Shown here: positions 25,638 to 34,411 of the stretch, piece after piece | How the letters are laid out: every line of letters starts with the position of its first letter | Numbering within the stretch: the stretch's first letter is position 1 | DNA from: an uncultured Bacteroidota bacterium | GTDB taxonomy: Bacteria > Bacteroidota > Bacteroidia > AKYH767-A > OLB10 | Assembly: GCA_900696575.1 (NCBI GenBank) | Contig: CAADHD010000015.1 | Span: forward strand, 1-64,000 | Direction of reading: 5' to 3' | Length of the DNA stretch: 64,000 nt | Position numbers and translations under genes: made by a program | The notes under the pieces: model-generated | The model's database searches: none | What the model was told of the DNA's origin: nothing | Seen by the model: only the letters and a program-made list of their open reading frames with translations

Positions 25638-26375
25638 ATGAAAAAAATTCTCCCGTTGTTAAGTTTCCTCATGTTTATCGCTGCCGTTTCAACTGCTGTT
25701 GCACAAGATGCTGCCAACATGCTCAGCGCACCGGAAACCGACCAGTCGTTCCATCAGGTAGTAAAACAAAAGTTCATTGAAGGCGGCCCGCTGTTCATGA
25801 CTCCTATTCTTATCTGCCTTATTCTCGGTCTTGCCATTGTTATTGAAAGAATCATTTACCTCAACCTAAGTACAACCAATACCAAAAAGCTGCTTACAGA
25901 TATTGAATCTGCGCTTGCTTCAGGTGGTGTGGATAAAGCTAAACAGGTTTGCCGTAATACAAAAGGCCCTGTTGCCAGTATTTTTTATCAGGGTTTAGAC
26001 CGTGAGCACGAAGGAATTGATATTGTTGAAAAGTCAATCGTTGCCTATGGCGGTGTTCAGATGGGGAATATGGAGCGTGGTCTTATATGGGTTTCGCTTT
26101 GCATTGCTCTTGCCCCTATGCTTGGTTTCTTCGGAACAGTTGTAGGGATGGTAAATGCATTCGATGCCATTGAAGCAGCCGGTGACATTTCTCCAAGCCT
26201 TGTGGCCGGTGGTATTAAAATCGCCCTGATTACTACGCTTGCCGGTCTGTTGGTAGCTATTATCCTCCAGATTTTTTACAATTATCTTGTTTCTAAAATT
26301 GACAATTTGGTAAATGATATGGAAGATTCTTCCATCAGCCTTATTGACCTGCTCGTTAAACACAAACACAAATAA
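25638..26375 (+). CDS. exbB: MotA/TolQ/ExbB proton channel family protein
   Basis: ExbB-type proteins form the inner-membrane stator that uses proton flow to drive TonB-like or gliding machinery. The 245-residue protein has a cleavable-looking N-terminus (KILPLLSFLMFIAAVSTAVAQ), a first TM helix (FMTPILICLILGLAIVIERIIYL), the cytoplasmic helix bundle (NTKKLLTDIESALASGGVDKAKQVCRN), and two more TM helices with the family motif GLIWVSLCIALAPMLGFFGTVVGMVNAFDAIE and ISPSLVAGGIKIALITTLAGLLVAIILQIF. It leads a four-gene set with a small membrane protein and two exbD genes. Confidence 0.92.
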   Translation: MKKILPLLSFLMFIAAVSTAVAQDAANMLSAPETDQSFHQVVKQKFIEGGPLFMTPILICLILGLAIVIERIIYLNLSTTNTKKLLTDIESALASGGVDKAKQVCRNTKGPVASIFYQGLDREHEGIDIVEKSIVAYGGVQMGNMERGLIWVSLCIALAPMLGFFGTVVGMVNAFDAIEAAGDISPSLVAGGIKIALITTLAGLLVAIILQIFYNYLVSKIDNLVNDMEDSSISLIDLLVKHKHK

Positions 26376-26399
26376 TCCTAACCGTAAGAACTTAAACGT

Positions 26400-26711
26400 A
26401 TGATTAACTTCGGACTTTGGATTACCTACCTGCTCGTTATCGGTGCGGTTGCAGCCGCCATTATCTTTCCGGTTATGCATATTGCAAGAAACCCTAAGGC
26501 CGCCAAAGGAACCTTTATCGGTTTGGGCTTATTGCTCGGCATTTTCCTCATCAGTTTGATCCTTTCCAGTGGTCAAGTAAACGAAAAATATGGGATTTCG
26601 GCAGGACAGTCAAAAATGATAGGAGCCGGATTAACCATGATTTATTTGCTGGGATTCGGGGCTATCGTTGTAGCTATTTATACTGAAGTAAAGAAAGCAT
26701 TCGGGAAATAA
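26400..26711 (+). CDS. Small three-helix membrane protein inside the exb operon
   Basis: The 103-residue protein has three predicted transmembrane helices: FGLWITYLLVIGAVAAAIIFPV, GTFIGLGLLLGIFLISLIL and AGLTMIYLLGFGAIVVAIYTEV. It begins 24 nt after exbB and ends 3 nt before the first exbD, so it is locked into the operon. I do not recognise a named family. A protein of this size at this position recurs, as far as I know, in Bacteroidota exbB/exbD clusters, which suggests an extra stator subunit, but no functional motif is visible. Confidence 0.8.
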   Translation: MINFGLWITYLLVIGAVAAAIIFPVMHIARNPKAAKGTFIGLGLLLGIFLISLILSSGQVNEKYGISAGQSKMIGAGLTMIYLLGFGAIVVAIYTEVKKAFGK

Positions 26712-26714
26712 TTT

Positions 26715-27266
26715 ATGGCAGGAAAAAAATCAAGGGAAGTTCCTGAAATTAATGCCGGTTCTATGGCCGACATCGCCTTCCTGCTTCTTATTTTCTTTAT
26801 TGTAGCCACTACCATGGATGTGGACAGCGGAATTACCACACGCCTGCCCCCTATGCCCGAAGAAGAACAGGAGCCGCCACCTCCCTTAAAAGAAAGAAAC
26901 GTTTTTCAGGTATTGGTAAATGCCAGTAACCAGATTCTGGTTGAAGGCGAATGGGGCGACATCAACAAACTGAAAGATCAGGCCAAGGAGTTTATTAATA
27001 ACAACGGAAGGAAAGACAATCTGTCTGAAAATCCTGAGAAAGCCATTATCTCCCTTCAGAATGACCGCGGCACTTCTTACAATATGTACATTCAGGTACA
27101 GAATGAATTGAAACGTGCCTATAATGAGTTGCGCGATGAAGCCGCCCGCGACAAATTCGGAAAAAAATTCTCTGACTTGCCGACTGATCAACAAAAGGAA
27201 ATTCAGAAAATGTATCCGATGAAAATTTCGGAAGCTGAACCTAAAAACATCGGAGGAACCAAATAA
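26715..27266 (+). CDS. exbD: ExbD/TolR family protein, first copy
   Basis: The 183-residue protein has a short cytoplasmic tail, one TM helix with the proton-carrying Asp19 (SMADIAFLLLIFFIVATTM), a Pro-rich linker (MPEEEQEPPPPLKERN) and a periplasmic TolR-like domain with VFQVLVNASNQILVEGEW. A charged helical extension (about 130-183, QVQNELKRAYNELRDEAARDKFGKKF) is longer than in E. coli ExbD and typical of the Bacteroidota versions. It is followed by a second, different exbD after 1 nt, so the stator may contain ExbD heterodimers. Confidence 0.92.
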   Translation: MAGKKSREVPEINAGSMADIAFLLLIFFIVATTMDVDSGITTRLPPMPEEEQEPPPPLKERNVFQVLVNASNQILVEGEWGDINKLKDQAKEFINNNGRKDNLSENPEKAIISLQNDRGTSYNMYIQVQNELKRAYNELRDEAARDKFGKKFSDLPTDQQKEIQKMYPMKISEAEPKNIGGTK

Positions 27267-27267
27267 T

Positions 27268-27744
27268 ATGTCACGTTTTAAGAAAAAGCCCGGTGGCAGC
27301 AGCCCTAAAATCAATACAGCATCTTTGCCTGATATAGTATTCATGCTGCTTTTCTTTTTCATGGTTACCACCACCATCCGCGATGCCAGCCTGAAAGTGC
27401 AGATTCGCCCACCGGAGGCAACCGAAATTCAGAAACTCGAAAAAAAATCGTTGGTAAGCTACATTTTCATAGGTCCACCCCTTAAACAATATCAGGCCAA
27501 ATTAGGAACGGAGCCGCGCATTCAGCTTAATGACAGTTATGCAACGCTTGCCGATATTGCTCAATTTGTTGAGATGGAGCGTAAACAGCGCGATGAAAAA
27601 GTAGTTCCGCAAATGACCTTTTCTTTAAAGATTGACAAAGACGTGAAAATGGGCATTGTTACCGACCTTAAGCAGGAACTGCGTAAGGTAAATGCTCTTA
27701 AGATTAACTATTCCACCAAAAAAGGCGGAAAGAAAGCTGAATAA
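27268..27744 (+). CDS. exbD: ExbD/TolR family protein, second copy
   Basis: The 158-residue protein starts with a basic tail (MSRFKKKPGGSSPKINTASL), then a TM helix with Asp22 in the proton path (LPDIVFMLLFFFMVTTTI), and a periplasmic domain including VSYIFIGPP and MTFSLKIDKDVKMGIVTDLKQELRKVNALKINYSTKK. It is clearly paralogous to the preceding gene but diverged, and lacks the long helical extension. The gene begins 1 nt after the first exbD, implying translational coupling. Confidence 0.92.
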   Translation: MSRFKKKPGGSSPKINTASLPDIVFMLLFFFMVTTTIRDASLKVQIRPPEATEIQKLEKKSLVSYIFIGPPLKQYQAKLGTEPRIQLNDSYATLADIAQFVEMERKQRDEKVVPQMTFSLKIDKDVKMGIVTDLKQELRKVNALKINYSTKKGGKKAE

Positions 27745-27958
27745 CTTTCCTTAAATTTTTTAAAAGCACGTTTGAAATTGCAATGAACTCCATTTCCGAA
27801 AAATGGGAGTTGCTAATTCTGACTTTATTTTTGAAATGAACCTGGCGGATTTCCGTTTTCTGTTCAATCATAATTCCGCACATTTGTTCCGGCAACATTA
27901 AAATCATCTTTGATTGTTTTCTCTTAAAAAATACGCTTCGCTCAGCACTTCATCTGCT

Positions 27959-29887
27959 ATGGTTCAAACTGCATTGCTGACTGCATTTTTTTGCCTTCCT
28001 TATTTTTCGTTCAGCCAATATCAATACCGAACCAAGAATAAAAAAGCTATCAGCTACTTTGAAAGAGCCGCACAGCAATACGATGCAAAACAGTTACTAA
28101 ATGCCATCGAACTACTCGAGTCAGCCTTAAAAGAAGACCCTCAGTTTCTTGAAGCCAATATGCTGATGGGCGATGTGGCTTCCGATTTGAAGAATTTTAA
28201 AAAATCGGTACAGCATTACCGCACGGCTGTTGCCATTGACGCTGATTATTTTCCACAGAATTTTTTCAACCTTGCCAAAGCCGAAATGCAACTGATGGAA
28301 TTTGATTCGGCATCAGAACATCTTGAATTATTCCTTCAATACAAATCGCGCACACATGACATACGCGATAAAGCGGAAAAGCTGCTGTCGCAATGCCGCT
28401 TTGCCGCTTATGCCGTAAAACATCCCGTGCCGTTTAATCCTGTCAATATCGGAAGCAACATTAACACTGCCGATGACGAATACCTGCCGGCCCTTACGGC
28501 TGATGAGCAAACCATGGTATTTACCCGCAGAAGGCTGATGTCTTCACAGGGGATGCGAAAAGATTACAACGAAGATTTTTACATCAGCACCCGCGATGAC
28601 AACGGCAACTGGAAAGAAGCCCTGAACATGGGTCCACCCATTAACACCAATGGCAATGAAGGCGCACACTGTCTTTCGCCCGATGGCAAACATGTATTCT
28701 TTACGGCCTGCAACAAAGGAGAATTCAGAGGATGTGATTTGTATTATGCCAAACGAACCGGTAATAAATGGAGCGAACCGGTTAACCTAGGCCCGAAAGT
28801 AAACTCCGAACAATGGGACTCCCAACCTACCATAACCTCTGACGGAAAAACCATTTATTTCGTGAGTTCACGGCCGGGCGGAAAAGGAAAGCAGGATATC
28901 TGGAAAACAACGGTAGATGAAAGTGGCCGCTTTCAGCCCCCTGTCAATCTGGGCGAGGTTATCAATACGGAAGGCAATGAGATGTCGCCTTTCATTCATC
29001 CCGATAACCGCACCCTGTATTTTGCCTCTGATGGCCATCCGGGAATGGGAGGAACAGACATTTATGTTTCCTACCTTGATGAAAACGGAAACTGGAGCAA
29101 ACCCTTCAACCTTGGTTACCCTATCAACACCATCAATGATGAAAGCAGTTTGTTTGTTTCGGCCTCCGGCAAATCAGCCTACTTTGCTACCGATCGTTTT
29201 GAAAACGGAAAAGGTAAACTCGACATCTGGATGTTTGAACTTTATAAGGAGGCGCGGCCAGCACCTGTAAGTTATGTTAAAGGAACGGTAACCGATAAAG
29301 TGAGCGATTTTCCATTGGAAGCTTCCTTTGAGGTGATAGATCTGAAAAGCGGAAAGGTAATGGCTTCCTCCATGTCAGATAAATCGGATGGAAGTTTTCT
29401 GGTGTGCCTTCCTTCGGGTTATGAGTATGCACTCAATGTTTCCAAAGCCGGTTATCTTTTTTATTCTGATTTTTTTTCGTGCAAAGACACCACCTCCGCT
29501 TCTTACCAGCTGCAGGTTGAGTTAAGTCCTGTAAAAACCGGTGAGAAAATGGTATTGCGAAATGTTTTTTATGAAACCGGAAAATTTGAGTTGAAACCCG
29601 AATCGCATGCTGAACTGAATAAAGTAACTGACTTTTTAAAATCAAACAAAAACATAAGCATTGAAATAAGCGGCCATACCGATAATGTTGGCGACCCGAA
29701 AAGCAATATGGCTCTCTCTGAAAAACGCGCCAGTTCGGTGTTTGATTTTCTAACCCGAAACGGAATTGAGCCTGCGCGCCTGGCTGCCAAAGGTTATGGA
29801 GAAACAAAACCGGTAGCCGACAACATAACAGAACAAGGCCGCGCCAAAAACCGCAGAACGGAATTGACGGTTACGGGTGTGAAGTAA
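27959..29887 (+). CDS. OmpA-family protein with TPR and PD40 repeats
   Basis: The 642-residue protein has a signal-type start (VQTALLTAFFCLPYFSFSQ), TPR repeats (about 30-130, RAAQQYDAKQLLNAIELLESALKEDP), five or so PD40/WD40-like blades (TADEQTMVFTRRR, SPDGKHVFFTACNKG, TSDGKTIYFVSSRPGG, HPDNRTLYFASDG, SASGKSAYFATDR), a carboxypeptidase-regulatory-like domain (VKGTVTDKVSDFPLEASFEV) and a C-terminal OmpA peptidoglycan-binding domain (ISIEISGHTDNVG, LSEKRASSVFDFL, RLAAKGYGETKPV). It is probably an envelope lipoprotein-like or periplasmic linker. An in-frame TTG at 27914 would give a longer, more basic leader (FSLKKY); the start is uncertain. It follows the exb operon after 169 bases. Confidence 0.88.
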   Translation: MVQTALLTAFFCLPYFSFSQYQYRTKNKKAISYFERAAQQYDAKQLLNAIELLESALKEDPQFLEANMLMGDVASDLKNFKKSVQHYRTAVAIDADYFPQNFFNLAKAEMQLMEFDSASEHLELFLQYKSRTHDIRDKAEKLLSQCRFAAYAVKHPVPFNPVNIGSNINTADDEYLPALTADEQTMVFTRRRLMSSQGMRKDYNEDFYISTRDDNGNWKEALNMGPPINTNGNEGAHCLSPDGKHVFFTACNKGEFRGCDLYYAKRTGNKWSEPVNLGPKVNSEQWDSQPTITSDGKTIYFVSSRPGGKGKQDIWKTTVDESGRFQPPVNLGEVINTEGNEMSPFIHPDNRTLYFASDGHPGMGGTDIYVSYLDENGNWSKPFNLGYPINTINDESSLFVSASGKSAYFATDRFENGKGKLDIWMFELYKEARPAPVSYVKGTVTDKVSDFPLEASFEVIDLKSGKVMASSMSDKSDGSFLVCLPSGYEYALNVSKAGYLFYSDFFSCKDTTSASYQLQVELSPVKTGEKMVLRNVFYETGKFELKPESHAELNKVTDFLKSNKNISIEISGHTDNVGDPKSNMALSEKRASSVFDFLTRNGIEPARLAAKGYGETKPVADNITEQGRAKNRRTELTVTGVK

Positions 29888-29924
29888 TTTATGCAGCACG
29901 CATTATAAACTCGCGCCAGTGGGT

Positions 29925-32054
29925 TTACATTTCCAGATTATGCATGGTAAAAGCAATGATATCTGTCCATTCATCAATTTGCTTGGAGGTGGGTTTGCCG
30001 GCACCATGCCCTGCACTTTTATCAATACGTATTAACTGAGGATTTTTTCCGCCATTCAAAGCCTGAAGCATAGCGGCAAACTTGAATGAATGTGCCGGCA
30101 CCACACGGTCATCATGATCGGCTGTGGTAATCAAGGTGGCTGGATAAGGAATTCCCTGATTGATTTTATGATATGGAGAGTAGCCCAGCAGGTACTTAAA
30201 CTCCTCGGCTTTATCGCTGGTTCCGTAATCTTTTGCCCATGCCCAGCCGATAGTGAACTTATGATAACGCAACATATCAAGTACACCGACAGCAGGTAAG
30301 GCCACTTTGAAAAGGTCAGGCCGTTGGGTCATGCAGGCGCCTACCAACAATCCGCCATTGCTGCGGCCATGAATGGCAATTTTTTCGCGGCTGGTGTATC
30401 CTGTATAAATCAGGTACTCGGCTGCTGCAATAAAATCGTCAAACACATTTTGCTTACGTTCTTTGGTTCCGGCTTCATGCCATTCTTTGCCAAACTCCCC
30501 TCCGCCCCTGATGTTGGGCATGGCAAAAACAAATCCCTGTTCAAGCAATACCAGCCTCCACACTGCAAAACTCGGTGTGAGGCTGATGTTGAATCCTCCA
30601 TAACCGTAAAGAAAAACAGGGTTCTGGCCATTTTCCGCTAAATCTTTTTTGTGTACCACAAACATGGGAATGGAAACCCCGTCCTTGCTTTTATACCAAA
30701 CCTGCTTGGTTTCATAATTATCAAAATCAAATTTGATGAAGGGGCGGTAATGCTCCACCGATTTTTTGGTGGTTAAATCGTATTTGAAAATTACGGCCGG
30801 ATAGGTGAATGAAGAAACCGTATAAAAAACATAATTCTCTTCAGGATGTCCGCTTACGCCATCAATCGAGGCAAGCACAGGCGGGCGAATTGTATCATAA
30901 GCCATTCCGTTTCTGTCATAAACTATCAGCAGGTTAGAAACATTGCTGAGATAGCGCGCCACTAAAAATTTGCCTGCCACAGTAACGCTTTGCAGTACAT
31001 CGTATTTATTATGTGGAATGACCTCTGAATGTTTTTTCCCGTCCACTGTGCTTACCCTTATCAGTTTCTGGTTAGGTGCTCCTTCGTTGGTAAGGATCAG
31101 CAAATCATTTCCATCGTTATCAACAACCGACCGGTTGAAATCAAATCCCTCAAACAAACTCACAAAATCATTACCGGGTTTGGTAAGGTTTTTTACTCTG
31201 AGGTCGTTGCCACTGGTGCTTGTAGAACTGCTGATGTAAAGAAACTTCTGATCGTAGGTAACGCCAGCTCCGAAATTGCGCTGCGGATTTTTTTTATCTT
31301 CATAAATCAGTTTGTCCTGGCTTTGTGCAGTGCCTGCTTTATGAAAATACACTTTATGAAATTCGTTTTTCTTTTTCAGCTCATCACCGGGTGCAGGAGC
31401 ATCGTAACGGCTATAATAAAAACCATCACCCGCCCATGCCATTCCTGAAAACTTAACCCATTTGATGGTATCGGGCATAAGTGCGTTCGATTTCATATCG
31501 CGTATGTAAAACTCGCTCCAGTCGCTGCCGGCTTTAGAAATTCCGTAAGAAAAGTAGCGGCTGTCTTTGCTCATAGCAATGCCGCTCAGCGAAGCTGTTC
31601 CGTCTTTTGAAAAGGTGTTGGGATCAATAAAAATAACAGGTTTTGCATCCCATGATGTCATCATGTTCAGTACACTTTGATTCTGCATACCGTCATTTTT
31701 ATAGAAGAAATAATACTTGCCCATACGGAACGGAGCACTCTGGCGGGGGTAATTCCACAGTTCGGTTAAGTGGTTCCTGATTTCTTCCCGGTTCTTTAAT
31801 TTACCCAAATACTTAGCAGTTACTTCATTTTGGCGATCCACCCATTGCATGGTTTCTTCAGAACGGTCATCTTCGAGCCATTGATACGGGTCTTCAACCG
31901 GAACACCGAAATACATATCGGTAACCGGCTGTTGTTTTGTTTTAGGATAAATGAGTTTGCCGTCATCAGGCGGTGGCGGAGCCGTTAATTGAAATTGTGC
32001 GGCCAGCGGATAGGAAAAAACCACTAAAAGTGTAATGAAATTAAGCTTCTTCAT
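29925..32054 (-). CDS. Prolyl oligopeptidase family serine peptidase (S9A)
   Basis: The enzyme cleaves short peptides after proline. The 709-residue protein has a signal peptide (MKKLNFITLLVVFSYPLAAQ), the family entry motif VEDPYQWLEDDRSEET, a beta-propeller (about 90-430), and the alpha/beta-hydrolase domain with GYGGF, FAMPNIRGGGEFGKEWHEAG, the nucleophile Ser in HGRSNGGLLVGACMTQRPDLF, Asp in TTADHDDRVVPAHSFKFAA and His in SAGHGAGKP. It is thus a periplasmic or exported peptidase. An ATG at 32078 is part of the -7 promoter box (ATGTTTG), so translation begins at 32060 or, more likely, 32054. It is divergent from the FemAB-like gene. Confidence 0.94.
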   Translation of the reverse strand: MKKLNFITLLVVFSYPLAAQFQLTAPPPPDDGKLIYPKTKQQPVTDMYFGVPVEDPYQWLEDDRSEETMQWVDRQNEVTAKYLGKLKNREEIRNHLTELWNYPRQSAPFRMGKYYFFYKNDGMQNQSVLNMMTSWDAKPVIFIDPNTFSKDGTASLSGIAMSKDSRYFSYGISKAGSDWSEFYIRDMKSNALMPDTIKWVKFSGMAWAGDGFYYSRYDAPAPGDELKKKNEFHKVYFHKAGTAQSQDKLIYEDKKNPQRNFGAGVTYDQKFLYISSSTSTSGNDLRVKNLTKPGNDFVSLFEGFDFNRSVVDNDGNDLLILTNEGAPNQKLIRVSTVDGKKHSEVIPHNKYDVLQSVTVAGKFLVARYLSNVSNLLIVYDRNGMAYDTIRPPVLASIDGVSGHPEENYVFYTVSSFTYPAVIFKYDLTTKKSVEHYRPFIKFDFDNYETKQVWYKSKDGVSIPMFVVHKKDLAENGQNPVFLYGYGGFNISLTPSFAVWRLVLLEQGFVFAMPNIRGGGEFGKEWHEAGTKERKQNVFDDFIAAAEYLIYTGYTSREKIAIHGRSNGGLLVGACMTQRPDLFKVALPAVGVLDMLRYHKFTIGWAWAKDYGTSDKAEEFKYLLGYSPYHKINQGIPYPATLITTADHDDRVVPAHSFKFAAMLQALNGGKNPQLIRIDKSAGHGAGKPTSKQIDEWTDIIAFTMHNLEM

Positions 32055-32071
32055 AGTCATTATTAAGAGCT

Positions 32072-32096
32072 CAAACATAAATAAAACTTATCCTTG
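32072..32096. promoter_or_regulatory. Divergent promoter pair, prolyl oligopeptidase and FemAB-like gene
   Basis: On the minus strand TATGTTTG (32079 to 32072) is a perfect TAnnTTTG box for the peptidase gene. On the plus strand TATCCTTG (32089-32096, one mismatch) lies 6 bases before the FemAB-like ATG. Only 9 bases separate the boxes. Confidence 0.55.
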
Positions 32097-32102
32097 CAGG
32101 CC

Positions 32103-33335
32103 ATGAATCTTTGCAAAGGCCGGAAACAAGGAAACATCAAAGCGGTAACGAAGGGAATAACACAATGGGAAATTACAGACTCCATTGAGGCAACGGATAA
32201 AAAAAAATGGAATGAGTTAGCCGGCAACAAACATTTTCTGAAAGCAGATTACCTGCTGGCGCTTGAAGAGTCAAAAATAGCCGGCTTTGCTTACCGTTAT
32301 GTATTGGTTTCTGAAAACAAAAAACCAATGGCTGCGCTTTACTTTCAACTGGTTGATTTAAGCTCAAAAGATGCAGGAAGTATTGTAAACATGCATCAGT
32401 ACGGTAAGATAATGCAGGCCATTGCTTCCGGCATAAACGATTTGCTGCTAAACGGAAAAAAATTCTCGGGCAACTTTTTACTGGTGTGCGGAAATTTGCT
32501 TGTAACCGGTAATCATGGAATTGGCTGCCCGCCTGATAAGATTTCCAAGGTCTTTGATTTCTTAACGGATGTCATTGATTCGTTAACTGAGGAAATAGAA
32601 AAATTAAAAGGGAGAGTGGTATCAGTACTCGTTAAAGATTTTTATGAAGAGGAAATGCAAGCTGCTTCGCTGCTTGAAAACTCTGGATTCAATCCATTAC
32701 GTATTGACCCGAATATGAAAGTATTTATTCGTCCGGAGTGGAAGACTTTTGATGATTACCTGCAATCGCTTTCTGCCAAATACCGCCTGAGAGCGAAGAA
32801 TACCAAAGAACTGTGCAGCGGATTAGTTATTAAAGAATTCGAAGTTGAAGAAATAAAAAAACATGCTTCAGAAATTGAAGACCTCTACGTGCAGGTTGCC
32901 GGCAAAGCTCCGGTGCTGATTGTGCGTGCCAATGCCGGCTTTTTTATCGCCATGAAAAAGCGGTTAAAAGAACATTACCGATTCCGTTCCTATTTCAAAA
33001 ACGGGAAAATGGTTGCCTTTACATCCGGTTATTATTACGATGTGTTGGAAGCGCATTTTATAGGCATGAATTATCATCTGCATAAGGAACATCAGCTTTA
33101 TCAATTTATACTTTACGATTTTATAGAGTGCGCTATCCGAAACCGGAATAAAGAATTGATTTACGGAAGAACAGCCATTGAAATTAAAAGCACGGTTGGC
33201 GCAGTACCTTTTGAATTGACAGCCTATCTGAAAATAAATTCAGCCATCTTGCATCGTGTGGTGGGCGCAGTACTGCCATTCTTCAGAAATGATAAATACA
33301 TCATCCGTAATCCCTACAAAGAATTAAAAGAGTAA
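32103..33335 (+). CDS. FemAB/GNAT-like acyltransferase (peptidoglycan bridge or aminoacyl transfer type)
   Basis: The 410-residue protein resembles the FemAB/'peptidogalycan biosynthesis' branch of the GNAT superfamily. Supporting blocks are LAGNKHFLKADYLLALEESKIAGFAYRYVLV near the start, YLQSLSAKYRLRAKNTKEL in the middle, and the GNAT core YRFRSYFKNGKMVAFTSGYYYDVLEAHFIGMNYHLHKEHQLYQFILYDFIECAIRN, with YGRTAIEIKSTVGAVPFELTAYLK at the end. Such proteins join amino acids or acyl groups to peptides, often from aminoacyl-tRNA. The substrate is unknown. There is no signal peptide. The last 12 nt overlap the convergent J-domain gene. Confidence 0.68.
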   Translation: MNLCKGRKQGNIKAVTKGITQWEITDSIEATDKKKWNELAGNKHFLKADYLLALEESKIAGFAYRYVLVSENKKPMAALYFQLVDLSSKDAGSIVNMHQYGKIMQAIASGINDLLLNGKKFSGNFLLVCGNLLVTGNHGIGCPPDKISKVFDFLTDVIDSLTEEIEKLKGRVVSVLVKDFYEEEMQAASLLENSGFNPLRIDPNMKVFIRPEWKTFDDYLQSLSAKYRLRAKNTKELCSGLVIKEFEVEEIKKHASEIEDLYVQVAGKAPVLIVRANAGFFIAMKKRLKEHYRFRSYFKNGKMVAFTSGYYYDVLEAHFIGMNYHLHKEHQLYQFILYDFIECAIRNRNKELIYGRTAIEIKSTVGAVPFELTAYLKINSAILHRVVGAVLPFFRNDKYIIRNPYKELKE

Positions 33336-34307
33336 ATGCTCAAGGTCGTAAAACCATTTGCTTTTTAAAAAACGTGAGCCGGAGTCTGTTCCGGTCTGAT
33401 AACCCTTTTCATGATAATCAGCTACTGTTTTATAGCGTGAAGCAAAACGGAAAACCGGTTTTACACCGGCAATGATGTAAAGCAGGTTGCCCATCAATCC
33501 GCCAAAAGCAAGTCCGGAGAGAGCACCAATGGCTAAATTCTTTTTAATCAGGATGCATAGTACGATTCCCCAGCACATCATTACCAGTTTAAGGCCTTTG
33601 GTGATACGATGATATGATTGAGCATAAGCGCTGCGCGGAATAAGAACCGTATGACTGAAATTTTTAAGCAACCTGACTTTATCAGCACCCACTGTGGCCT
33701 CATAAAACATTGGATACTTACAGGGTTTTCCATCAGCCATTTTATTCCATGTGAAAAAACATTTCGATTCCGTTACCTGAATTTTTAACGGTTCGGTAAA
33801 ATAAGATTTGTTCCTGATTTTAACGGCAGCACGGTCAATGACCAGACTTCCGGTTTGCATCGGACAAATTATGTAGGTAAGCGTAGTTTCCTTTACTTCA
33901 ACTTCTGACTGAAGTACTTTTCTTACAGAAACATAAGGCACACCGGTTAGAAAAAAATAGATGAAATCAGGTTTTTTAAAAAAGCGTCCATCACCGGTAT
34001 AAGTAAACGAGATCCGCAGTTCTTCAAAAGACGGAACAACAGCTTTATCAGCCATTGCATAAAAGTTGAAAATAAAATTGTCAGCCGGTTCTTTGAAGGG
34101 TTTGCGCCTGTCATATTCCTGCCTTCGCAGTGGGTCAATCAATGTTTCATATGCTTCTTTTACTTCCAGAAAAAAAATGGAGTGGTCGGCATTGCTGTTT
34201 CTCATATCGGGATGATGAATTAAAGCCAGCCTGCGGTAAGCTCGTTTAATATCTTCGGCTGAAGCACTTACCGGCACTTCCAGAATCTCATAATACGACC
34301 TTTCCAC
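33324..34307 (-). CDS. J-domain (DnaJ-like) membrane protein
   Basis: The 327-residue protein starts with a complete J domain (3-70): SYYEILEVPVSASAEDIKRAYRRLALIHHPDMRN with His32-Pro33-Asp34, then EAYETLIDPLRRQEYD. J domains stimulate Hsp70 ATPase. The middle (about 90-215) is beta-rich without recognised domain; two hydrophobic stretches follow (LVMMCWGIVLCILI and LAIGALSGLAFGGLMGNLLYIIAGV). It has no G/F or zinc-finger region, so it is a specialised co-chaperone tethered to the inner membrane. The start is GTG 34307, fixed by the J domain, 4 nt after a -7 promoter box. Convergent overlap of 12 nt with the FemAB-like gene. Confidence 0.85.
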   Translation of the reverse strand: MERSYYEILEVPVSASAEDIKRAYRRLALIHHPDMRNSNADHSIFFLEVKEAYETLIDPLRRQEYDRRKPFKEPADNFIFNFYAMADKAVVPSFEELRISFTYTGDGRFFKKPDFIYFFLTGVPYVSVRKVLQSEVEVKETTLTYIICPMQTGSLVIDRAAVKIRNKSYFTEPLKIQVTESKCFFTWNKMADGKPCKYPMFYEATVGADKVRLLKNFSHTVLIPRSAYAQSYHRITKGLKLVMMCWGIVLCILIKKNLAIGALSGLAFGGLMGNLLYIIAGVKPVFRFASRYKTVADYHEKGYQTGTDSGSRFLKSKWFYDLEHLLF

Positions 34308-34311
34308 CGTT

Positions 34312-34319
34312 CAAAATTA
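34312..34319 (-). promoter_or_regulatory. -7 promoter element of the J-domain gene
   Basis: On the minus strand TAATTTTG (34319 to 34312) matches TAnnTTTG and ends 4 bases before the GTG start codon. Confidence 0.5.
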
Positions 34320-34360
34320 AGTACTCTACCTGCTGCTTTATACATCATAAAAAAGATTGA

Positions 34361-34389
34361 TTGTGCTTTATGCCTCTGCCCTATCTTTG
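34361..34389 (+). promoter_or_regulatory. Promoter of the esterase gene
   Basis: TTG at 34361-34363 and TATCTTTG at 34382-34389 are 18 bases apart, an excellent -33/-7 pair. Frames that begin at 34361 therefore start inside the promoter; the ATG at 34412 is the best start. Confidence 0.75.
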
Positions 34390-34411
34390 CCGAATGATTA
34401 CAGAAACCATC

